Both the position numbers and the translations under genes were made by a program. Source: Escarpia spicata (taxonomy: Eukaryota > Annelida > Polychaeta > Sabellida > Siboglinidae). From it: a stretch of 64,000 bases of DNA. Where the stretch lies: contig OZ023213.1 of assembly GCA_963995525.1 (NCBI GenBank), positions 36,856,334 to 36,920,333 of the forward strand. Direction: 5' to 3'. The notes beneath the pieces are model-generated. The model ran no database searches, had not been told where the DNA came from, and worked only from the letters and a program-made list of their open reading frames with translations. This document shows positions 43,313-54,220 of this stretch, piece by piece (positions within the stretch are counted from its first letter, which is position 1; every line of letters begins with the position of its first letter).

Positions 43313-43680
43313 TAATATCCCAGTAGTTAAATATGTTTCGTTTGTTGCCGTAATACGAGCGTTATAGTTAGAGTATATAATTATAATTTGCTGTTTCAGA
43401 TTTGTGACCAACTATAAGAGTAAGTCACCTGATATGTGCGTGGAGAGCAAACTGTTTTACGACAGAAATTGTTTATGTCTGTGGGAAGCAAACATTTTAT
43501 AATTTATGTATATATATAGACATATGTGTAAATATAGATATGGATATAAACATATATAACGGCCGGATAACTGAAAACGCGACAGTCGTAGCTGGTGTTA
43601 AATACATTCCCTAGATATGCGCACGCGCAGAAACGTCACCCGGATATTATTTAACGCCCGGATAACTGTAAGCGCGACAC

Positions 43681-43900
43681 CGTACTCGCACTAAAGCAAT
43701 TAAAATTGGATGGTGGCGCCATCTACCGGACTGCGTCTACAGCGCAGCAAATAATTATGACCGGCATCGTTGGCGTAGCCGTAGTGTTGTTGGCCTTATC
43801 GGCTACCGTACAGTATACTGTTATGCTCCCTAAAGGCCACTGTACTCGCACCAAAGTAATTAAAATTGAATGGTGACGCCATCTACTGGACTGCGTCATA
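43681..43900. repeat. ~60-bp direct repeats, 161 bp apart
   Basis: 'gtactcgcac(t/c)aaag(c/t)aatt' through 'ggactgcgtc' at about 43681-43739 and 43842-43900, with the 42.4-kb repeat piece (43766-43838) between. This looks like an insertion with a long flanking duplication or a local tandem. Confidence 0.65.
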
Positions 43901-43901
43901 T

Positions 43902-44024
43902 ATGACCGCCGAGCCAGGACGGCGTCCTTGTGCTGGCTCATGTTGTGCCGTGTTTGGGTGCAACAACCGTTCGTCGAATATACCAGAAAACATTTCTTTT
44001 CATTTCCGAAAGAAACAATTATGA
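43902..44024 (+). pseudogene. THAP-type zinc-finger N-terminal fragment, frameshifted
   Basis: From ATG 43902 the frame reads MTAEPGRRPCAGSCCAVFGC and continues NNRSSNIPENISFHF. THAP domains start with a CC-x3/4-GC-xNR cluster and an (F)HRFPK box. Here the HF-PKE box is completed only in the next frame (FPKETIMK), so one frameshift separates the halves. The distal Cys-x2-His pair and AVPTIF box are not found. A decayed THAP exon or P-element-like transposase start is likely. Similarity is short, so confidence is modest. Confidence 0.4.
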
Positions 44025-44029
44025 AGTTT

Positions 44030-46820
44030 GTGACACTTCAATCAAACATGTATTCATATTATTGGACAAAAACATTGACTTTGTGGTTTAGTACTTGTAA
44101 AGTAAACAATCTATTCGATGTGGCAACAATGTTACCGACTGGTAAGTAGATGAGCATCGTACGTAGACGACAAGTGTTTGCAAAGTAAACACGTATGGTT
44201 GGTGACATCAGAGAAACAGCAACGATTCATCACGTTTGCATGCACCTGGCCGTTCGAAACGCCCAAACGGCGCTTTTGTAAGTTTGTTTACTACATGTAC
44301 CTACCCAAATACAATGTATAACATATAATAGAAAATAGGTGGTTCAATAGCGAAGATTAGACCAAATTATATTTTAAAAAATCAATATCTATGACTATAT
44401 ATGTTGCCAACATTACTTATATACGCGTACTTACCATGTACTCACCAGAACAACATCGACTGACAGTGTCAACAACAGGCATTTGATTTGATTCATTGGT
44501 AGTGTCCCTGCGTCTGACACTTTTTCGGCGTTGTTAATAATTCCATTGATCGTTGTTGCTGTTAAACTCAATTAGTCTGACACTGGCACATCACTTCACC
44601 TCCCTGATTCATTGGGATAGTTAAACATGCGTCTGGGTAGTGACTGTTGCCAGACGTACAGTGACTATGCTTGGTATATATATATAACTGCTTTGCTCGC
44701 ACCGTGTTAGGTAGGGGCTTCCGGTTGTAGGGGTAAGACTACATTTAGATTTTACATAGGCGGCCATTATAACGTTTCCTTTATTTCCTACCAAAGCTGT
44801 CTTACGATTTTCTTGACAACTTCGCAGTATATTTATCCTCCATTGATACAAGTGCTGTGGAAAACTCGTGAAATTCTCATACATTGACACCCCTCAATTT
44901 CGGCCCAATCTGGTGACGGATTTTGAAATGTTGATGCGTTCTTCAAAATAACCACTGTGCGAATTCGCGAGTGACTAGCGTATGTTAATTGGTACCTCGT
45001 GAAAGATCTAATGCAGTAGCACTTTCAGTATTCACTGGACTAACATGTGCCATGTCAAAGTGCTCGAAAACAATTCATACATCACACCAAAACGGTATTT
45101 TTGAAGGGCACTCTTTCGGTAATGGCGGACGAATCCTTAGTGTGGTCTTACCCCTGTACTTGTAGTCTAGTAAACGCGCTGTTCAAAACTTGTCGTTGCC
45201 TGTGTCCGTTCCCAGCACAAGTCATATGCTTACGTACACACACGGTGACAGAAGTGGCTACCCAGCCAGCACGCCACCCACGGCCCGAGGCGGATCTGAG
45301 CGGCTAGCAAGCGGCACCCGTCGGCACACGACAGACGCTCTCCAGCCGTTATTTACCCAGTAACAGCGTCCGTTAGTCATTTAACAGCAATCGGCTGGAG
45401 CACTGGGGCAGTGACATTTGACACTAAGATGTAACGCCATTTTTGAACAGATTAACAATTAGAGGAAACAAAAAAAGTAGAGCTCCGAGAAAAAGGTACG
45501 TTTTTAGACATTCTGTTGTAAATCTTTGTATATTTCTAGATTATTCAAATACATTAATTTTGGCATGACTTTATAAGTACGCATTTGATTCTGTGGAAAC
45601 TTGTTATTTATGCATAAAACATTAAATAGAATGCGGGGCAGAATAACCTGATGTCATGATTGTGAGCGCCCTGTAGGCTGTGGATGACGATGATATGATG
45701 AAGATGAACGGGTCTCATCCACAACAATGCTGTCCTTGTGCTGCGTGTTCCTGTTTGTCAGTGTGACAGGGTAATTGTGTGATGGATGAAGTGTTTACAC
45801 TAGGCGCCTTCTGTCAATTTATGGCCCACCTTTATTAAAATGTAAATGAGGGGGCGATTTAAGGTAAATGAGTCTATGTTGATCCTGATGACGGTATTAA
45901 CGACTCTCACTGCAAGTCATCGTCAACAATTAATAACTTAAAAGTCTTAAGATGTCTACTGAATGTATTTCTTACAAGTAGGCACATTCCTTTGGTTTGG
46001 TGTGAAATATAGTTTTCTCTTTTTGCATAGAATTATTGCATGCATATTTAATCACAGGATAATTATATTTCAAAATAAAGTTTTGTGGAAGCTATTTTAA
46101 AATTATTGTGCTGATGAGAAACCGGGAATTATGTTATCAAAATAAAGTAAAATTATTTTATGTGACTTTTTACCCTTTTTATAGATAATAGGCATTGTAC
46201 AATGCGGTACCTTCATTGAAGAAATTAAACATTTGTACGTTAACATTGCCACTGACTACAACATCAGTAGAACAATCGAAAATACTCCAAGACTGCCTCT
46301 GATGGGAATGGTGTTAGACAGCACCGGATGACAAATGCACCTGGTTGTAGCAGAAAAGAGTTTATGAACAATAATAATTAAGCAGCCTTTTCATAAAATA
46401 TTTGAATTGTCATGTGCCGCACGAATTAATGTACACTATTTGCAACTTTGCTGTTTGATTTTCTTGTATTAAATTGTGTGTTTGTTATGCTCATTTGAGG
46501 TGTTTGTGTATTTAATTGTAGTTTATAATAATTGGGTGGGATACTCGACACCCATTCTCTTTTTGATGCAGATTACATTTGTTATCTTCCTAAATAATAT
46601 ATTACTATATTATTTTATTGTTTTGAACTTTCAAATTCCAGTTAATCCCAATAATTTGATGAACGTGTATCAATTAATGTTCATTTTAACATTAAAGTGA
46701 CAATGCATGATGGTTATTATTGAAATGTTAAAGTTATAAGACCAATACACATGTATATAAGTGTATGTGTATAATTTTGTATTAATACTTGAAAACACAC
46801 ACATATACACACATTTAACA
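44030..46820. other. no recognised gene; possible small exons
   Basis: Mostly AT-rich DNA with a GC-richer island (about 45220-45420). A donor-like AAAAAG/gtacgt ends near 45494 and an acceptor-like tttttatag ends near 46188. A 46-48-codon frame follows to a TGA near 46331 (it includes GTFIEEIKHLYVNIATDYN). It has no recognisable family. Confidence 0.3.
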
Positions 46821-47017
46821 CAATTAGGCACAGTCGGCATATGAGTGGCTAATCATCGGCACAGTATCGGCGTCCGACTATGAGCTGCCCTCGGCCCGAA
46901 GGCAGCCGCCTCACTAAAATCCCTCGACCAGCAGGCGGATGCCGTCAGCGGGCCGATGACCTTGCCGCTCTCGGCCCGCTGTCGGCCCGCTGTAGTAGGT
47001 GTGCTGTCTGGGTAATG

Positions 47018-47226
47018 GGCGATCTTTTACTTTCTGACCTAACCATGAAAATGACCACGTACTGCCGCCTCCGCCGCCTTCTCCTCACATATCTTACAGA
47101 CATATACACACACTACGTTACACAACAATTCTCTTACATTCACATAACGATCAAAATTCACAAAACAAACTCAAGTACAACTCGACGTCGCCGGCGACGA
47201 TTACCCGTAACTCCGCGGTTACCGTA
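47018..47226 (+). repeat. left arm of inverted repeat flanking CR1 copy 4
   Basis: Reverse complement of about 51760-51945 with scattered mismatches: 'cgatcttttac', 'aaccatgaaaa(t/c)gaccac', 'cacatatcttaca', 'aattctcttacatt' and 'actcaagta(c/a)aactcgac'. It ends 1-2 bp before the CR1 5' end. Confidence 0.8.
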
Positions 47227-47451
47227 CAAGGGCGATAGTCGGGCGGCGTAACCTAAATAAATAAAGCAGCCTAACATAACGTAATTGATTGTATTTAAAT
47301 TAGGTCACTACCGGTGATGTTAGCGTTCGTGTTAGGATAAATAGTCGGCTGTGTAATTGAAATTTGTAACCTAAAGTGTGCTGTAGTACACAGGAAACAG
47401 TCTTTATAAAGACTAAGTTAGTTAAGTTATTAAATAAATTCTGATCGGGAT

Positions 47452-48672
47452 ATGGCGCCTTGCAAGCGGCAAGTCAAGGCAAAGCGACACTTGGTGTGCG
47501 ATCACTGCCACAGCTGGGTAGATTTTGCATTGTCCGGGTGTGGAAAGTCATGGGCAGAAACCATGGAGGAAGGATTCACCTTTCAGTGCATTGGATGTTG
47601 GAAGGTGGAGTGTTTGCAGAAGGAGATAGTTAGGTTGACAGATATTGTGAAGGGAATGGAGATGGGAATTAGCAAGGAGGCAGGTCGAATGGAGAGAGAC
47701 GACAGGGAGAGAGGTGAGGATACTGCAAGACTGAAGGAGAATAGCAGTGGCAAGAAAACTGAGGAAAGGCGATTGAGAGGAGAGAAGGTGATTGGAGGGG
47801 AAGAAATTGGAAAATCGACAACAGAAAACGTGACAAGCGTGAAGGTGACAGGGAAGAAAGTGACTGTAGAGAAGGAGGGAGGGGAGATGGAACGGGAGAG
47901 GAGAGAGGAAAATGAGACGGGACGAAAGAAGAAGGGACGAAAGGAAGTGAGAGCAAATGTGATAGAAGAGAAGTCGATAAAAGGGACGCTGACAGGAGGA
48001 AAGGTGACAAGAGAAAAAGCGACAGGAAAGAATAGATCGGAAGAGAATGTGACAGGAGAGAAGACGGCAGGGGGGAAAGACAACAACCAGACAGTTGCAA
48101 ACCGAAGAAGGAGCTATTCTATGGCAGTGATTGAGGGGGCAATGAGGAAAGAGAGGGTGTTTATGGGTGACTCCATTATGAGAAAGACGGACAAGACACT
48201 GAGCGAGGGGAAGGACATCGTTGTTTGTTTACCGGGGGCTAGGATTGAACATGTAACTGACAGGGTAGAGAAGGTATTGGGACATGGCAAGGGGGGGTCT
48301 ATACTGGTACATGTAGGAACAAATAATGCAGACAGGGAGGGAACAACTGCGATAGTACAGAAGTATAGACAGTTAGTGAAGAAGCTAAAGAAGACGTTTG
48401 TCGAACAGGTTATTTTGTCAGAAATTTTGCCAGTAATGGGAGGAAGGGGGGCAACGTATAGAAACTGCAAGAGGATGGCGATCAATGCACTAGCTGGGCA
48501 GATGTGTGAAGAAGAGGGGGTGGGATTCACAGATTTATGGGGATACTTTGTTGGGAGGGAAGATATGTACATGAGAGATGGCCTCCATCTTAGTGGAAAG
48601 AGGGCGGCAGTTTTCTCAGAGAATCTGCTGCAATCTGTTGACAGTGGGACAGGTTGCATCTATTTAAACTAG
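47452..48672 (+). CDS. CR1 ORF1 protein: PHD-like finger plus SGNH esterase
   Basis: 406 residues, uninterrupted. The N-terminal zinc-binding region carries C16-x2-C19, H20, C30 and C46-x2-C49 (VCDHCHSWVDF, CIGC), the truncated PHD finger known from ORF1 of some CR1 elements. Residues ~50-225 are highly charged, Lys/Glu-rich and likely nucleic-acid binding or coiled. The C-terminal SGNH-hydrolase domain shows block I MGDS (Ser241), block III VGTNN (289-292) and block V DGLH (Asp376, His379), so the catalytic residues are present. In CR1 this esterase is thought to act in retrotransposition, perhaps at membranes. It overlaps ORF2 by about 19 bp in another frame. Confidence 0.92.
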   Translation: MAPCKRQVKAKRHLVCDHCHSWVDFALSGCGKSWAETMEEGFTFQCIGCWKVECLQKEIVRLTDIVKGMEMGISKEAGRMERDDRERGEDTARLKENSSGKKTEERRLRGEKVIGGEEIGKSTTENVTSVKVTGKKVTVEKEGGEMERERREENETGRKKKGRKEVRANVIEEKSIKGTLTGGKVTREKATGKNRSEENVTGEKTAGGKDNNQTVANRRRSYSMAVIEGAMRKERVFMGDSIMRKTDKTLSEGKDIVVCLPGARIEHVTDRVEKVLGHGKGGSILVHVGTNNADREGTTAIVQKYRQLVKKLKKTFVEQVILSEILPVMGGRGATYRNCKRMAINALAGQMCEEEGVGFTDLWGYFVGREDMYMRDGLHLSGKRAAVFSENLLQSVDSGTGCIYLN

Positions 48673-49235
48673 ATTCGCCTGAAAATGGAGGCATAGATAA
48701 AGACAGCACAAATAAATCAACAAATAACAGTCTGGAAAACTCTTCTGAAGCTGGATATAAATGTGTTTATTTAAATGCAAGGAGTATAGTAAACAAAAGA
48801 AATGAACTAAACATTATGGTAGAAGATATTGACCCTCATATAATAGGTATAACCGAATCCTGGACCACCACCGATATATCAGATGCTGAATTGGGACTGA
48901 CAGGATATGTAATGTTTAGAAAAGATAGAATAGGAAGAAAGGGAGGTGGAGTTATTTTATATATTAAAGAATCTATTCAGGCTTATGAAATAAAATTAGA
49001 AAGAGAAGCAGATTGCGAAGAAGCTGTTTGGTGTAACATAGTTACAGGAAACTCAACGTTAACAGTTGAGTTAGTTTATCGAAGTCCAAACATAAGCATA
49101 GAAGACAATGAAAAAATACAAAACGCTATAAGGGAAGTAAGCAAACGGGACTGTATTATTATGGGGGATTTTAACCATGGGCATATACAATGGAAATCTC
49201 TACAGAGTATGGGGAGAGAGGACCACAAGTTTTAA
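48654..49235 (+). CDS. CR1 ORF2 part 1: AP-like endonuclease
   Basis: Residues from CVYLNARSIVNKRNEL; GITESW supplies the catalytic Glu, then GGGVILYIKE, YRSPN and MGDFNHGHIQW (catalytic Asp/Asn). The domain nicks target DNA for target-primed reverse transcription. The frame ends at TAA (49233-49235) in DHKF-stop-VLVQ. Copies 1 and 3 have TTA (Leu) at this place, so a single base change broke it. The reading frame resumes unchanged immediately after. Confidence 0.88.
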   Translation: MHLFKLDSPENGGIDKDSTNKSTNNSLENSSEAGYKCVYLNARSIVNKRNELNIMVEDIDPHIIGITESWTTTDISDAELGLTGYVMFRKDRIGRKGGGVILYIKESIQAYEIKLEREADCEEAVWCNIVTGNSTLTVELVYRSPNISIEDNEKIQNAIREVSKRDCIIMGDFNHGHIQWKSLQSMGREDHKF

Positions 49236-50276
49236 GTTTTAGTTCAAGATACATTCCTTTCTCAACATGTGCTAGAACCAACCAGGGGTGAGAATGTGTT
49301 AGACATAGTTTTGTCCTCACAGAATGAATTAGTTGACAATGTCAAGATATGTGAGCCACTGGGGAGTAGCGATCACAACCAGATACTTTTTACCATCAAA
49401 GTAAAATCAGAAAGGAATAGCAAAAAGCAGTATAGGAGAAATTTCCACAAAGGAAGGTATAAGGACATGAGGAAATATTTAGCAAAGATAGACTGGAATA
49501 AGACACTGAAAAATAAGACGGCAACAGAATGCTGGAATATATTAAAGAGTGAAATTAAGTGCATAATCGATAAATTTGTACCCTTCAAAAAACAAGGAAA
49601 ACGGTCCAAAAAGAAACACTTATCGAAGGAAGCCATTAGAAAAATTAAGTATAAACAAATGATGTGGAAGTCATATAGATGTACTGGAAATGATGAAGAC
49701 TACAACAATTATAAAGAAGCACTTAACCAAGCTACAGCTGAAATTAGAAATTCAAAGAGAAGCTATGAACAAAAATTAGCTAATAATATAAAACATGACA
49801 GCAAGAGTTTTTATGCGTATGTTCGAAGCAAACAGAAAGTTCAAGATAAGGTCGGTCCTCTAGAAGATAGTGCTGGAAATATAATATCAGAGGGATTCAT
49901 AATGGCAGAAGACCTGAATGAGTACTTTAGTTCAGTGTTTACCAGGGAAGATATTAGTTCACTGCCAATACCAGAGGCTAAGTTCAAGGGGGCAGATTCA
50001 GACTATTTAGGACAATTAATTGTAACCCCGGAAGTGGTAGCTAAGAAAATAAGGGCTATGAAGGATAATAAATCACCTGGAGTGGATGGTATTCCACCCA
50101 AACTAGTATTGGAAATTGTAGAACAAATTAGCATACCACTTGCAACAGTTTTCAACTTGTCATTAGAAGAGGGAGTGGTTCCTTTAGAATGGAAAGAAGC
50201 AAACATTATACCATTATTCAAAAAAGGTTCGAGAAACAAGTCAGAAAACAGTGAGTTTAACATCAGTGATTTGTAA
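49236..50276 (+). CDS. CR1 ORF2 part 2: endonuclease end, connector and RT start
   Basis: Same frame as part 1, readable from just after the stop (first ATG at 49269 is not the true start). Contains SSDHNQI (catalytic Asp-His), a basic connector (KKQGKRSKKKHLSKEAIRKI), NSKRSYEQKLANNIKHDSKS, and RT block MKDNKSPGVDGIPPKL. It ends out of frame at SRNKSENSEFNISDL because 8 bp (tatagacc in copy 1) are missing near 50247. Confidence 0.88.
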   Translation, partial: VLVQDTFLSQHVLEPTRGENVLDIVLSSQNELVDNVKICEPLGSSDHNQILFTIKVKSERNSKKQYRRNFHKGRYKDMRKYLAKIDWNKTLKNKTATECWNILKSEIKCIIDKFVPFKKQGKRSKKKHLSKEAIRKIKYKQMMWKSYRCTGNDEDYNNYKEALNQATAEIRNSKRSYEQKLANNIKHDSKSFYAYVRSKQKVQDKVGPLEDSAGNIISEGFIMAEDLNEYFSSVFTREDISSLPIPEAKFKGADSDYLGQLIVTPEVVAKKIRAMKDNKSPGVDGIPPKLVLEIVEQISIPLATVFNLSLEEGVVPLEWKEANIIPLFKKGSRNKSENSEFNISDL

Positions 50277-51546
50277 ATTATTAGAAAGACTAATTAAAGA
50301 TCACATGGTGGATTTTCTTGTTAAACAAAACTTGATAAACCCATCTCAACATGGTTTTTTTAAAGCGAGGTCATGCTTAACAAATATGTTATGTTTTTTG
50401 GAAGACATCACTAAGTGGGTAGATGAGGGATCACCAGTAGATATCGTCTACTTAGATTTTCAAAAAGCTTTTGACAAAGTACCACATCAAAGATTACTGC
50501 TTAAACTAAAGGCCCATGGCATAGGAAATGGTATAATAAACTGGATAGAACAATGGCTGATTGACAGAAGACAACGTGTAGCAGTTGATGGGGAGGTTTC
50601 AAACTGGAAATCGGTATTGAGTGGGGTACCACAGGGATCAGTATTAGGTCCTATATTATTCTTAATATACATCAACGATTTGGATGATGAAATAACAAGC
50701 AAGGTGTTGAAATTTGCGGATGATACAAAAGTGTTTAGAAGGATTAAAAGTGATGGAGATAGACAGCATTTACAAGATGATCTTGACAGGTTGATCAAAT
50801 GGTCTGAAAAGTGGCAAATGATGTTCAATTTTTGGAAATGTAAATGCCTCCACATAGGACATGGGAACGAAGAGGTAGAATATACAATGGGGGGTATTGT
50901 ACTAAGTACTACTGTAAAAGAAAAGGACTTAGGGTTAACCGTTAATGCTGATATGAAGATTTCAGAGCAGTGCGGAATTGCAGCTTCAAAGGGAAATCAA
51001 ATCCTTGGATTAATTAGGCGAAACATAACTTATAAGGAAAAAGAGCTAATAATACCGCTGTACAAAACAATAGTTAGGCCTCATTTAGAATATTGTATTC
51101 AAGCTTGGAGGCCATATCGCAGGAAGGACATAGATATGCTAGAAAGAGTGCAGAGGAGAGCAACTAAAATGATACCAAATCTGAGGGATCTTAGTTATGA
51201 AATACGCCTAAAAAAATGCGGTTTAACAACACTAGAGACCAGGAGATTGAGAGGAGATCAGATAGAAGTGTTTAAAATATTGAAGGGTTATGAAAATATT
51301 GATAGAAATATGTTTTTCTCAGTTAAGAAAGATAGAAGGACTAGAGGACATGATCTTGCATTAGCAAAGGAGCAGAGTAGATTGGATATAAGAAAGTTTT
51401 CATTTTCACAAAGGACTGTAAATGAATGGAACAGATTACCTGCTGATTGTGTGGGTGCTAGTAGCGTGAATATGTTTAAAAATAAAATCGACACATACCT
51501 CATACGGGCGGGATACACATATATAAAAAGGTCGGACTCTCGATAA
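50251..51546 (+). CDS. CR1 ORF2 part 3: reverse transcriptase and C-terminus
   Basis: 431 open residues after the 8-bp deletion. Motifs in order: LLERLIKDHMVDF, QHGF, IVYLDFQKAFDKVPHQR, SGVPQGSVLGPILFLIYIND, the active site FADD (50713-50724), KCKCLHIGHGN, KDLGLTV, and thumb/C-terminal RPHLEYCIQAWRPYRRKD. The catalytic core looks intact. The polymerase would copy element RNA at the nicked target. A lone restored frame is not implied; the element here carries two inactivating lesions. Confidence 0.92.
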   Translation: MSLTSVICKLLERLIKDHMVDFLVKQNLINPSQHGFFKARSCLTNMLCFLEDITKWVDEGSPVDIVYLDFQKAFDKVPHQRLLLKLKAHGIGNGIINWIEQWLIDRRQRVAVDGEVSNWKSVLSGVPQGSVLGPILFLIYINDLDDEITSKVLKFADDTKVFRRIKSDGDRQHLQDDLDRLIKWSEKWQMMFNFWKCKCLHIGHGNEEVEYTMGGIVLSTTVKEKDLGLTVNADMKISEQCGIAASKGNQILGLIRRNITYKEKELIIPLYKTIVRPHLEYCIQAWRPYRRKDIDMLERVQRRATKMIPNLRDLSYEIRLKKCGLTTLETRRLRGDQIEVFKILKGYENIDRNMFFSVKKDRRTRGHDLALAKEQSRLDIRKFSFSQRTVNEWNRLPADCVGASSVNMFKNKIDTYLIRAGYTYIKRSDSR

Positions 51547-51759
51547 GCCAAGGGCTTCCTTGTCCACCTGCTACCTAGAGTTAATTCTCTGGGTGGCAAT
51601 CTTGTTAAATCTTGTTAAATTTGTATTATTATGTCGACGCGTCGCTACATAATGAGCTTCACAGAAATTCCGTACAGTGGCGCAATCGTTACTGTGTGCG
51701 TAGAGTCCCTGCATAAAGATAAAGCGTTACGTGTTTACTCCGCGACACATATCGATTTT

Positions 51760-51945
51760 ACGGTAACTGCGGAGTCGCTGCCGGTGATGTCGAGTTTTAC
51801 TTGAGTTTATTTAGTGAATTTTTATCGTTATGGGAATGTAAGAGAATTTTTTTGGTAACATAATGTAAGATATGTGATGAGAAGTTTGGTGGCTGTAGGT
51901 GGTCGTTTTCATGGTTATGTCAGAATGTAAAAGATCGCCGGCTAA
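51760..51945 (-). repeat. right arm of inverted repeat flanking CR1 copy 4
   Basis: Diverged reverse complement of 47018-47226. It lies between the CR1 3' end and the gypsy gag, so it may be part of a gypsy leader/LTR or a separate foldback element that CR1 invaded. Confidence 0.8.
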
Positions 51946-52139
51946 TGAACTCAGTAGTCTGCCACATTCGGCTAGGTTTTGACGAATTTCGAGAAATTTG
52001 TCAGATTCGGACAGGCTTCGCTCGAAAATGTCAATTGTATGGCAAGCCAAATATGACATAAACGAACACAAATTCAAGCAGCGATTCATTGCAACTGTAT
52101 CGCAAGCTAAACTGTGACTGAACGAGAATAAATACGAAC

Positions 52140-53050
52140 ATGGCACGCCCTAAAAGACCAGAGTTGAAACTAGGAGGGGACATGGTTGAGAATTTCAAGA
52201 ATTTTGAAGTCCTCTTTAATGACTATTGTAGTCAGGCGGATTATAGAGACTTGGGAAAAGATCCATCACTTTCATATCAAATTGAGGCTCCTTTCAAGAC
52301 ACCCAAGCTGGAGACATCTACATTGAGGTCAGCAATGGCAGACTAGGCTCAGTCAGTAATCCGATAGACAGTTGAACCGCTGAAGCCTTGGATATGGATG
52401 GAGCGTCTACGCCACCACTAAGCTGGCTCAGTTGGCAGTACCGTTGTATCAGGTCGATTCACTTTCTGGAATATACGCCAGATTGCACAGGACACTATAC
52501 AAGACTGGAAAGTGAAAGTACGCCAAGCAGGAAGCCAATGTGAATACGATGCTATGGCAGATGCAATAATCATGGACAAATTCATATTCGGGTTGCTAAA
52601 CCAGGCTACAAAGTCCACAAGAAAGCTGATGGGCCCAAGAAAACACTGTCAGACGAAGCAAAAACCCATGAATCAGCCAACCAAGCCAACACACTCATTG
52701 TCATTACCTCCAGAAACATCGACGATCAAGTACATTGGACCAGTCACCGACACATGAGTCTGAAACGAGAAGCCGGCACATGCCACTGGTGTGGGGACAA
52801 AACAGGTCCCCACCCTTGGAAATCCTGCCGAGCTAATGGTAGCCTTTTTGCCACTGTTTGCCTGGACGGTTCAAAGAAAAGCACAGCAGCAGAACCAGCG
52901 TTTCCCAGCCAGAGGCCGTGGTCGTGGAAATAGACGCCAACCGCACTGGACAGGTCACAATGCAACAGCAGATTCCAAGAGCCAACTTTCCCCACTCAAG
53001 ATGTATACCAACTTGATTTGGGAGCTCAACATGACGATTCATACCAAATG
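52140..53050 (+). pseudogene. gypsy gag with zinc-finger relic
   Basis: Starts MARPKRPELKLGGDMVENFK, then NFEVLFNDYCSQADYR; after stops, EYDAMADAIIMDKFIFGLLN (52545-52605), both typical of gypsy gag. A Cys/His cluster (CHWCGDKTGPHPWKSC, about 52781-52828) corresponds to the nucleocapsid finger. At least three frame breaks. Confidence 0.75.
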
Positions 53051-53125
53051 AATGCTTCAAACAGAGAAGGTTATCAGTGTTATTCATTATAGAAGCAACA
53101 AGTACATGAGAGTAACCAAGGTGCA

Positions 53126-53515
53126 ATGGGGAAAAGATACTTTGTGTATCTCTCATTGTCAACAACAGGAGATAGTTTCAGTGAAATGAAACTACAGATT
53201 GACACATCTGCCACGTGCAACACTGTCAATGCGCTGTCGCTGCACGCTTTAAAACCCAAACATTGCAGTGCATCACTCGCCATATATGTTGTACCCTATG
53301 GTGACGCAACACCTATGAAACCACGTGGGCAAGTAGTGCTGCTGTGCGAGAGGGAAGGCCGCTACGAAACACTCCACTTCCTACCGAGTGCATTGATGGG
53401 CGATAAGCCTGCACCATTGTCCGGAGCAGATAGTGAAAGGTTAGGTCTCATCACGATCAACACCGAAGAAGTATTCTCGATAAACTCAACTTTCCCTTGT
53501 GACAGAGGCTACTGA
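53126..53515 (+). pseudogene. gypsy aspartic protease region
   Basis: MKLQIDTSATCNTVNALSL matches the retropepsin active-site block (usually DTGASCN...), but the Gly is replaced (DTSAT). AIYVVPYGDATPMKPRGQVV fits the flap/second part. The fold is probably inactive, and downstream DDDDGPPAYEF is spacer. Confidence 0.65.
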
Positions 53516-53744
53516 TGATTATGATGATGATGATGGTCCACCTGCTTACGAATTTATTCCGAGAAGGAAGTCTACGAATATCACACAGCCAAATAAGGTG
53601 TTCAACACGAAAGACGTTAGTGACTTGCCTGATGAGGAAATTATCAACAACTATCCATGTAACAATTTTGAGGAACTACACGCAACCCCAACCAGCCCGG
53701 AATCCACAACAGTCAACAACGTTATCCTCTGACCGATATTCCAG

Positions 53745-54220
53745 ATGCCTACCCTCAACGAGCAGTTACCTAGGCTAGTCAGAGCAACATGCTTCTCCTT
53801 GGTGGAGGTACGGAAGGGGTATATTCACTGCCCTCTGGACACTGAATTCTCCATGATGACTACGATGCACACCTCTTATGGCAGATACAGATGGCTGAGG
53901 CTATCGTTTGGGATTTCCAGCGCGCCAGAGGAATTGCAGTTCAAATTGTCAACTTCTGTTGACATGAGGGCATAATTAATGTTGCCGATGATATGTTGGT
54001 GTTTGGTAAGGACACCACATACGAAGATGTAGAACGCGATCATGACAAATGCTTCGTTGCCCTCATGGAGCATTGCATCCACAAGAACATCAAGCTGAAT
54101 CCCAACAAATTGAAATTCAAGATGAAGGAGCTTCTCTTCATGGGTCACGTTATAAGTGATGTCGGCATGAGAGCCGATCCTAACAAGGTGTCAGCGGTGA
54201 CGAAGATGCCTGTTCCATGA
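53745..54220 (+). pseudogene. gypsy reverse transcriptase, partial
   Basis: FSLVEVRKGYIHCPLD replaces the usual FS-x-D-x-GYW; then TSYGRYRWLRLSFGISSAPE, a frameshift near 53970, the active-site VADDMLVF, and KLKFKMKELLFMGHVISDVG. The catalytic first Asp appears lost (LVEV), so the polymerase is dead. Confidence 0.8.

Larger units (their letters stand above)
47228..51622 (+). mobile_element. CR1-type LINE copy 4, full length and nearly intact
   Basis: About 4.4 kb. The 5' end 'aagggcgatagtcgggcggc' coincides with copy 3. It comprises a ~220-bp 5' UTR, intact ORF1 (47452-48672), ORF2 (about 48654-51546) with one nonsense change and one 8-bp deletion, and a short 3' UTR (gataagccaagggcttccttg) ending in two copies of the decamer ATCTTGTTAA. 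It is the best reference for all other CR1 pieces here. It sits between the arms of an inverted repeat. Confidence 0.95.
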
